A stretch of 64,000 bases of DNA from an uncultured Prevotellaceae bacterium (GTDB lineage Bacteria; Bacteroidota; Bacteroidia; Bacteroidales; Bacteroidaceae), in NCBI GenBank assembly GCA_946185485.1, contig CAMHJQ010000002.1, forward strand, positions 124,001-188,000. Direction: 5' to 3'. Positions 18,501-26,782 of this stretch are shown piece by piece (position 1 is the stretch's first letter; each line of letters opens with the position of its first letter). The translations under genes and the position numbers were made by a program. Under the pieces are notes generated by a model. It did no database searches, was not told where the DNA came from, and was given only the letters and a program-made list of their open reading frames with translations.

Positions 18501-18824
18501 AATGCCGGCAAGAGCCGTCCCGTACCCTTCTACGAGGCCAGCGTCGTGCTGAGCGAATTCGTGGAAAGCGCTGCCTATCTGCGCCTGAGCAACATCACGC
18601 TGGGCTATACCCTGCCGAAGGCATGGACCCGCAAGGCATACATCGAGAGTGCACGCATCTATGTCACGGGCGGTAACCTGTTCTGCCTGACTGGCTATTC
18701 CGGACTGGACCCCGACGTCAACGTCGACACCACTATGAACAGCAACTATCCCACGTTGGGTATGGACTATGGTGCATACCACCGCGCACGTACCTTCACC
18801 GTAGGTCTTAATGTTAAATTCTAA
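15558..18824 (+). CDS. SusC/RagA-family TonB-linked outer membrane protein (PUL copy 1)
   Basis: [52 protein letters not shown]; plug [51 protein letters not shown]; barrel ending VGLNVKF. Confidence 0.96.
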   Translation: [1088 protein letters not shown]

Positions 18825-18842
18825 AACAAAACAGCATACATT

Positions 18843-21017
18843 ATGAAAAAGATATTATATAGCATGATGGGAGCAGCCCTGCTGTTAGGAACGGCTTCTT
18901 GCTCGGACTTCCTGGAGCAGAGTTCCTCGTCAGAAGTAGACAAGGAATTTGTGGTGTCTACTGAGAACACCCTCCGCGGTGCCATGTACAGCATCTACGA
19001 CAAATGGCGCAGCGACGGTCTCTCGCACGGTAACGGAACTTTCTACAACTTCATCGTGTCGAGCTCAGACACCGAGATACAGCCCGAGGCATACGGCTCA
19101 CAGCTGAACCGCTGGGTCCCCTCTTATTTCTATGGCTACGTAGACAGCAACTACGGCTCTCGCGGTACAGAGAACATCGACCCCTTCGGCAATGGCATGT
19201 ACGAGTCGACCTGGACCAATTTTTATGGCATCATCGGTAAGTGCAACCCCATCATCAACAGCATGGAGGAGAAGTCCGACTTCAACGAGATGATGGCTGG
19301 CCAGCCCAGCATCCTGACGCAGATTTACGGCGAGGCCATCTGCATGCGTGCCACCTGCTACTATGAGCTCATCCGCCACTACGGCGACGTGGCCTTCCAG
19401 GTGGAGGCCGGCAAGATTGCCACACACCTGACCAACCGCGACTCAATAGCCGAGTACATCCTCCAGGACCTGCAGCGCGTCATCCCCGTCATGTTCCGCT
19501 CCGGCGAGACAACCGGTATCGACAAGAGCAACTTCAACCGCACATACGCTGAAGGACTCGTGGGTCGCATCTGTCTGTGGATGGGTGGTTACCAGACCCG
19601 CCGTACGGATATGGGTGACAACTTCTACACCAAACTCGACGGTAATGCCATCAGCTTCGAGAAGGTCAGTGAGAGTGCCTCACGCAAGTGCTTCTATGGC
19701 CGCCGTACCGACTGGCAGACGTTCTACACACTGGCTGAGAAGTATCTGGGTGATGCCATCGCCAATCCCGGAAACGTCGTATTCCAGACCACTGACCCGC
19801 GCAGTGGCGACCGCTATGGCAACCCCTTCCAGTATGTGTTCCAGCAGACCATGGTCGGATGGAAGACCGACAACACCTTTGCTGACGAGAGCGTCTATGA
19901 GGTTCCCGAGACCCACGCTGTCGGCAACAGTGAGCGTCCGTACGCCTTCGGACGTCCCTCAGAGGGTGGCGGCTCGAACGCCTACCCCTGTAAGAACTAC
20001 GACCAGGCCCGTCTGTCACCGCTCTACTACTACAACGACTTCGACCCCGCTGACATGCGCCGCGACGTCACCTGTGCCGTCACCGGTTCCAGCGGTAAGG
20101 GTGCTGAACAGCTCATCAACTTCAAGAAGGGCTCGCGCTGCTCGGGCGGTATCGGTTTGAACAAGTGGGACGAGAACCGTATGACCACCCCATGGACGGC
20201 CAAGCAGCGCCAGAGCGGTATCAACAACCCGTTCATGCGCTTTGCCGACATCATCCTGATGCAGGCCGAGGTAAAGGCTGCCTTGGGTAAGGACGCAGAG
20301 GCTCGTACCTATCTGGACATGATTCGCAACCGTGCCTTCGGCTCTTCCGCTGCCGCCAACACCGACGCATTCATCGCCAAGTGTGGCTCGCTGCTCGATG
20401 CCTGCATCGAGGAACGCAAGTTCGAGTTCGGTGGCGAGGGCAGCCGTAAGTGGGACCTCATCCGCACCAACAAGCTGGGGAAGACCATTGCCGCCTTCTA
20501 TGCAGAGTCGGCCAGCATGATTAACGACCTGAAGACCAAGGGCTACCATACCTTCGCCAACGGCAACACCATCTCCAACTATGTATGGACCAAACTGGTC
20601 GATGCCAAGAGTACGTATGGCTATCGTCTGACGACACAGTGTCCTGCCGGTCAAGAGAATGATCCTGTGCTCTATCCCTCATGGCGCGGCCAAAACGACG
20701 ACTGGGCTGCCGTGGCTGCCAGCAATGGCACGTCAACTTCTTCGCTTACCGCCGGAAACCTGACCAACCTGGCCATCAAGGGTCTGTTTACCTACATCGA
20801 CCCGGACGGTGCTGAGGCCAAGGAACTGGAGGCTGACGGCTACACCAAGCAGAACTGGGCCATCGACATTGTCAACAATGCCGAGCAGTACAGCACACTC
20901 ATCTACAACGGCTATGAAGAGGGCCAGCCGCCCGTATACATGCTGATGATGGGTGGTAACATCATCAAGAACTCCAACGGCGCCTTCCATAATGGCTATG
21001 GCTTCCGCGATGAGTAA
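18843..21017 (+). CDS. SusD/RagB-family nutrient-binding lipoprotein (copy 1)
   Basis: Lipobox TASCSDFLEQSSSSEVDKEFVVSTENTLRGAMYSIYDKW; SusD motif RFADIILMQAEVKAALGKDAEARTYLDMIRNRAFG; ERKFEFGGEGSRKWDLIRTNKLG. Confidence 0.95.
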   Translation: MKKILYSMMGAALLLGTASCSDFLEQSSSSEVDKEFVVSTENTLRGAMYSIYDKWRSDGLSHGNGTFYNFIVSSSDTEIQPEAYGSQLNRWVPSYFYGYVDSNYGSRGTENIDPFGNGMYESTWTNFYGIIGKCNPIINSMEEKSDFNEMMAGQPSILTQIYGEAICMRATCYYELIRHYGDVAFQVEAGKIATHLTNRDSIAEYILQDLQRVIPVMFRSGETTGIDKSNFNRTYAEGLVGRICLWMGGYQTRRTDMGDNFYTKLDGNAISFEKVSESASRKCFYGRRTDWQTFYTLAEKYLGDAIANPGNVVFQTTDPRSGDRYGNPFQYVFQQTMVGWKTDNTFADESVYEVPETHAVGNSERPYAFGRPSEGGGSNAYPCKNYDQARLSPLYYYNDFDPADMRRDVTCAVTGSSGKGAEQLINFKKGSRCSGGIGLNKWDENRMTTPWTAKQRQSGINNPFMRFADIILMQAEVKAALGKDAEARTYLDMIRNRAFGSSAAANTDAFIAKCGSLLDACIEERKFEFGGEGSRKWDLIRTNKLGKTIAAFYAESASMINDLKTKGYHTFANGNTISNYVWTKLVDAKSTYGYRLTTQCPAGQENDPVLYPSWRGQNDDWAAVAASNGTSTSSLTAGNLTNLAIKGLFTYIDPDGAEAKELEADGYTKQNWAIDIVNNAEQYSTLIYNGYEEGQPPVYMLMMGGNIIKNSNGAFHNGYGFRDE

Positions 21018-21038
21018 TCTGGAATAAACAGACATCAC

Positions 21039-21069
21039 AAGGCGGACTTCCTTCCGGGGAGTCCGCCTT
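21039..21069 (+). terminator. Intrinsic terminator after SusD copy 1
   Basis: aaggcggact / agtccgcctt stem followed by atttta. Confidence 0.8.
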
Positions 21070-21147
21070 ATTTTACGCATGAAGGTATAGTATGGAACCT
21101 ACACCTTATTCGTATACATAAGGGGGGAGGGCCCATGAGGGGTGGGG

Positions 21148-21161
21148 CGTAATCGTTTGCG
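21148..21161. promoter_or_regulatory. LacI-type operator-like palindrome (PUL box c)
   Basis: cgtaatcgtttgcg; ends 43 bp before TACTTTTG at 21205-21212. Confidence 0.6.
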
Positions 21162-21204
21162 AAAAAAAGTGTAATCTTCTTTTGGTAATATTAATATTAT
21201 TTCG

Positions 21205-21212
21205 TACTTTTG
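21205..21212 (+). promoter_or_regulatory. -7 promoter element for the second SusC/D operon
   Basis: tacttttg. Confidence 0.6.
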
Positions 21213-21251
21213 CAGCAGTTTACACTAAATCAAATTAAAAACTACTAATTT

Positions 21252-24200
21252 ATGTCTGTTAAAATGAAGAGTATTTTCCGGACGACACTCTTATTGTGTC
21301 TGCTCTTGGTGTGCGGTCAGGCCATGGCCCAGACTACTGCCAAGGGTACGGTTGTCGACGCGACGGGTGAACCTGTCATCGGCGCAACCGTCGTAGAGAA
21401 GGGAAACCCCAAGAATGCAGCAGTGACCGACTTCGACGGTAACTTCACGTTGAAGCTCCAGAAGTCGAAGACCATCGTGGTGTCATACATCGGTATGGTG
21501 ACACAAGAGGTCAATGCAACGGGCGGGGACCTGAGTATCACACTACAGGACGACAACGCCTCGCTGGAGGAAGTTGTGGTCGTGGGTTACACCAGCAAGG
21601 CCCGTAAGGACCTTACGGGTTCCGTCGGCTCCATCAGTGGTGCCAAACTGGCTGCCGTGCCTGTCACGTCAGCAGCCGTCGCCCTGCAGGGTAAGATTTC
21701 CGGTGTGCAGGTAACCACCGTCGACGGTCAGCCTGGTGCCGATGTCAACATCCGCGTTCGTGGCGGCACGTCTGTGACGCAGTCGAACGAGCCGCTCTAC
21801 ATTGTCGACGGCTTCCAGGTGTCGAACATCAACGATATTCCTCCCACGGACATCGCCAGCATCGACGTGCTGAAGGATGCCTCGCTGACGGCCATCTATG
21901 GTGCCAAGGGTGGTAACGGTGTTGTCGTGGTGACCACCAAGTCGGCCAAGGAAGGCAAGATTCAGGTCAGCTTCAACGGCAACCTGAACATCAGCCACCT
22001 GTCGAAGAAGCTTGATCTGATGAACGCCCAGGATTTCGCCAACTACCAGTACCAGTGGCATGCCTGCAACGGCACACGCTCGTCGAACGCCAAGTTCTTC
22101 AAGGCCAACTTCGGTAACCCGTACGACCTCGACATGTACAGCACGCTGCCTTCTCACGACTGGCAGGACGAGGTGATGGGCGAGACGCCGCTGAACTACT
22201 CGGCCAACGTCACCGTAGGTGGCGGTTCGGAGAAGGTGAAGTTCAACGTATCTGTCACACAGTCGGAGGACAAGGGTATCATCCTGGGCTCTGGCGTGCG
22301 CCGCACCAACCTGAACTTCAAGACCAACGTGCAGATTAGTGACAAGCTGTCGCTGCAGTTCAACCCGAAGTTCACGTTCCGTCGTGACGAGGGTGCCGGT
22401 GGTAACAACATCGGTACGGGCGGTATCATCGACGTGCTGAAGTATCGTCCTACCAACGGTCTCCGCGAGTTCGGCTATGTAGACCCCTCGTATGCCGACC
22501 CCGATGAAGAGGAGATCTTCACCTACACGAACCCGAAGAACGATATTGCCATCAACCAGCTTATCAAGCATAGCTACACCTATACTAACGGTCTGGCACT
22601 GGACTGGAAGCCCATCAAGGGCCTGACGCTCCGCACCGAGGCTACCATCGGCCTGAAGTGGACCGACCAGAGCCGCTTCTACGGCGCGCTGACCGACGTG
22701 GGTCGGGACAACAACAACCAGCCCGTGGCAACCATTACCAACACACACCAGCTGAGCTACGTATGGACCAATACCGCCAGCTACAACTTCTCTGTCAAGG
22801 ATGCCCATAACTGGTCGTTCCTGCTCGGTCAGGAAATCAACCACTCGCAGGGACGCAGTAACGGTATCACCAACCGCTACTTCCCCCGTGCCTTCACAGC
22901 CCGCGAGGCTTGGAACAACATGGGCTTCGGTACACCCTACCAGTCGCCCTCCAGCCTGTCTACTGCCGACCGTACAGCATCGTTCTTTGGTCAGGTCAGC
23001 TATAACTGGAAGCACCGCTACCTCCTCTCGGCTACGTTCCGTGCCGACGGTAGCACCAAGTTCGCTCCCGGCAACCAGTGGGGTTACTTCCCCTCCATCT
23101 CTGGTGCATGGGTCATTAGCGAGGAACCGTTCATGAAGAAGATTGACTGGATTAGCCAGTTGAAGATTCGCGCAGCCTTCGGTCTGGCCGGTAACAACCG
23201 CATCGACAACGACATGTGGCGCGTGCTCTATGCCATCAACTCCACCGGCGGTCCCGGCTTTGGCGAGGTGACACAGTTCGGCGAGCAGTACTACGGCAAC
23301 AACGGCGGTCCACGCTTCTCGAACGAAGACATCAAGTGGGAGACCACCATTACCCGTAACCTGGCTGCCGACATCTCGCTGTTCAACGGACGTCTGACCA
23401 TCACGCCGGAGTTCTACTGGAACACCACCCGCGACCTGCTCTACAAGAGTGACTTGGCTTCCGTGCTGGGATACACCAACCAGATGCAGAACATCGGACA
23501 GGTAACCAACAAGGGTATCGAGCTCTCCATCAGCGGCGACATCCTGCAGGGCAAGGACTACGTGCTCTCGGCCAACGTCACCTTCGGTCACAACAAGATG
23601 AAGATTGACAAGCTGAACGGCACCGACAATGTCGTATGGGACCAGAACGACCGCTGGAAGTCCAGCTATAACGACTACTGCCTGAAGGTGGGCGACGAGG
23701 TAGGCCTCATCTACGGCTTCGTCTACGACGGACTCTATACCTTCGACGAATTCTACTTCGACCCCCTGAACAACTATCAGGCTGTACCCTGGGGTAGCAG
23801 CGCTGCCGATAACGGCGGCAAGAGCGACGTGGGTCCCCGTGCCGACGGTTACGTGACGGTCATCAACGACGTCTCCGGCTCGTCGAACAGCGGTATTGCC
23901 ACCCTGCCGGGCAAGATTAAGTTCAAGGACCTGGACGGTGACGGACGCATCACGGAGAACGACCGTACCGTCATTGGTAACACCAACCCGAAGTATCAGG
24001 GCGGTTTTGGTCTGAGCGGCTCCTATAAGGACTTCGACTTCACGGCCAACTTCACCTACATGCTCGACTTCGACATCAACAATGCCACGGCTTACACGCT
24101 GTCGTCTTCTGAGGGCAACGGCCGTGACAAGGACAAGAAGTTCTACAATGTATACGCCAAGTTTGCCAACGGATGGCAGTATAACGACATTGACGGTAGC

Positions 24201-24587
24201 CTGAGCGGCACCAAGGGTGACATCCTCTATAAGCTGTATTATGTTGACGACTGCGTGAACATCTACAAGAACGCCAATGCCAACCGTAACCTCTGGAACC
24301 CGACAGACGTCACCACCAAGCTGACCCAGTCATACTTCATCGAGGACGGCTCGTTCCTGCGTTGCTCTGACATCACCATCGGTTACACGCTTCCAAAGGA
24401 GCTGACCAAGAAAGTCGGCATCTCCAAAGCCCGCTTCTACGTGTCTGCCTCTAACCTGTTCATCATCACCAACTACACGGGTTACGACCCCGAGGTGGAT
24501 ATCCAGACGGGCCTGACCTGCGGTATGGACTACAACCGCTACCCACGTAGCCGCAGCTTCGTATTCGGTACTAACATTACATTCTAA
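21252..24587 (+). CDS. SusC/RagA-family TonB-linked outer membrane protein (PUL copy 2)
   Basis: [40 protein letters not shown]; plug [51 protein letters not shown]; ends FVFGTNITF. Confidence 0.96.
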   Translation: [1111 protein letters not shown]

Positions 24588-24608
24588 TATATAATAAGGT
24601 ATAAAGAT

Positions 24609-26759
24609 ATGAAAATCAAGAATATTTTACTGACCGGAGTGGCTGCGCTGGCATTGGCTTCCTGCAACGACTATCTGGATGTCGAAGCTCCATCGGCATA
24701 TACGGAGGAGTTCGTCTTCAGCCAGAAGACTGAGGTTAGCCGTGCGCTCAATGGTGTGTATGCGCAGGCACTGGTCAACAACCTGTATGGTAACTACTAC
24801 CAGCGCACGTTTATCTATAACAGTGACGTCGACATTACCATCAGCTCCAGCAATTCGCATGCGCACAACACTTATTCGCGTTACGACTGTGATGAGCAGG
24901 GTGGCGAAATCTATAACTTCTGGACGGCTGCCTATAACCTGATTGAGTACTGCAACAAGTTCATAGCTTCTGCTGAGGAAAGCCCCGTGCTCTACACCAA
25001 GAATGCCAATGGCGAGTACAATACCGACGCGGCCGGCAACAAGATTGCCGATACCGAGATGATGCAGTGGATTGGCGAAGCCAAGTGTCTGCGTGCCATG
25101 GCCTACCACGACCTGGTCGTGATGTTCGGCGACGTGCCCTTCACCTTTGAGCCGGCTGCCGTTCACGGTGCATCCTATATCGTACCCATTACGGACCGCG
25201 AGGAGATTCAGAAAGCCCTCATTGCCGACCTGCAGAAGGCTGCTCCCGCCATGTCGTCGACCAACAGCGTCACCGTCGAGCGCTGCTCGAAAGAGTTCGC
25301 ACAGGCGCTCATCGCCCGCATAGCGCTGACTGCCGGCGGCTACTCGCTGCGTCCCGACACCAGCAATCCACGCAACTATGGCACCATGCAGCGCCCGAGC
25401 GATTACAAGGCTTACTACCAGACAGCCATGCTCTATGCCGACTCGGTCATCATGGGTGGCACACACAGCCTTATCAACAGCTATCAGGATGTCTTCGTCA
25501 ACGAGTGTAACTATCAGGTTATCAACAACGACGACCCCATCTTCGAGATTCCCTTTGCCAAGGAGTCGACGGGTAACACCGGTTACATCCAGGGTCCCAC
25601 CTACAACTCCTACGAGGGTAAGACCGTCGGTCCTTGGGGTAAGTGCGACGGCGGTGCCCGCCTGAATGCCTTCTACCGCTTCCTGTTCCGTGAGGGTGAC
25701 ATGCGCCGCGAATTTGTCAACGGACTGTGGTACTACTCGTACTTTACCAATGGTGAGGGCAACCTGGCCGACTCTGTCTACATCCGCAACGACTACTCCG
25801 TACACAACAACAAGTGGTCGAAGCTGTGGACTGCCGAGGGCTCTGCCTTGGGCAACATCACTGAGGGTGCTACGGGTATCAACTATCCCTACATGCGCTA
25901 TGCCGACGTGCTGCTGATGTATGCCGAGGCTGCCAACGAACTGAACGGTGGTCCTACGGAAAAGGCCGTAGAGTGTCTGACAAAGGTACACAGCCGCGCC
26001 TTCCTGGATGGCGACCCGGACTTCATTGCCCAGGCTCAGACATCGAAGGAGGCCTTCCAGAAGGCCGTCCTCGACGAGCGTAAGTGGGAGTTTGCCGGTG
26101 AGAACAGCCGCTGGCGCGACCTCGTACGTACCAACACCTATGGTGAGGAGCTGATGTACAGCTTCCTGCGCTACTACTCGGTAGGCAAGCAGAACACCGG
26201 TTCCAACTCCGGCTACGAGGACGACATCAACGTCCACGACGGCTATACCATAGAGGATGGCTACATCGACCGCCTGCCCAACAACGTCTACTTCCACCAG
26301 TACAACATTGACGAGGTCAGCGTTGTCGGTTTGCGACTCTACAAGAGCCAACTCTATGGCTATGTGCTGGATGCCGGCTACAATGTCGTGCAGAAATATC
26401 CCAACCAGTCGATGAAGAGCCTGCGCATATACAATGCTTATAAGAGTGCCCAGCGCCCAACCACAACTCTCATCACAAACGGTGGCTTCAAGGCTGCTGC
26501 ATGGAACTCCGCGACATTCTACGAGTGGGGCGACCAGGATGGCGGCACACCCAAAGACCAGTGTAAATACAGCTTCTACGGCTATATCCGCGCCGATGAC
26601 AACGGGTCAATCTTCCTGATTCGCAACGGTGCCCTGGAGCAGTTCCCGTCGGAGGTTCCCGCTGCCGACCAGCTGCCTCCGGTACGCTACATCCTTCCCT
26701 ATCCTAACTTGGCCATCCAGCGTTCCTCTGGTGCCTATAAGAATTACTATGGCTATTAA
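24609..26759 (+). CDS. SusD/RagB-family nutrient-binding lipoprotein (copy 2)
   Basis: Lipobox LASCNDYLDVEAPSAYTEEFVFSQKTEVSRALNGVYAQ; YMRYADVLLMYAEAANELNGGPTEKAVECLTKVHSRAF; ERKWEFAGENSRWRDLVRTN. Confidence 0.95.
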   Translation: MKIKNILLTGVAALALASCNDYLDVEAPSAYTEEFVFSQKTEVSRALNGVYAQALVNNLYGNYYQRTFIYNSDVDITISSSNSHAHNTYSRYDCDEQGGEIYNFWTAAYNLIEYCNKFIASAEESPVLYTKNANGEYNTDAAGNKIADTEMMQWIGEAKCLRAMAYHDLVVMFGDVPFTFEPAAVHGASYIVPITDREEIQKALIADLQKAAPAMSSTNSVTVERCSKEFAQALIARIALTAGGYSLRPDTSNPRNYGTMQRPSDYKAYYQTAMLYADSVIMGGTHSLINSYQDVFVNECNYQVINNDDPIFEIPFAKESTGNTGYIQGPTYNSYEGKTVGPWGKCDGGARLNAFYRFLFREGDMRREFVNGLWYYSYFTNGEGNLADSVYIRNDYSVHNNKWSKLWTAEGSALGNITEGATGINYPYMRYADVLLMYAEAANELNGGPTEKAVECLTKVHSRAFLDGDPDFIAQAQTSKEAFQKAVLDERKWEFAGENSRWRDLVRTNTYGEELMYSFLRYYSVGKQNTGSNSGYEDDINVHDGYTIEDGYIDRLPNNVYFHQYNIDEVSVVGLRLYKSQLYGYVLDAGYNVVQKYPNQSMKSLRIYNAYKSAQRPTTTLITNGGFKAAAWNSATFYEWGDQDGGTPKDQCKYSFYGYIRADDNGSIFLIRNGALEQFPSEVPAADQLPPVRYILPYPNLAIQRSSGAYKNYYGY

Positions 26760-26782
26760 TCACCAATTGAACTCACAAAGAT

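Noticed and set aside
16920-18782. 620-aa antisense ORF, and similar long antisense ORFs at 21669-23591, 24627-26351, 27632-29167, 51599-53119
   Set aside because: All lie opposite well-supported SusC/SusD/lipoprotein/receptor genes, have no signal or recognisable motifs, and share the same artefactual composition.
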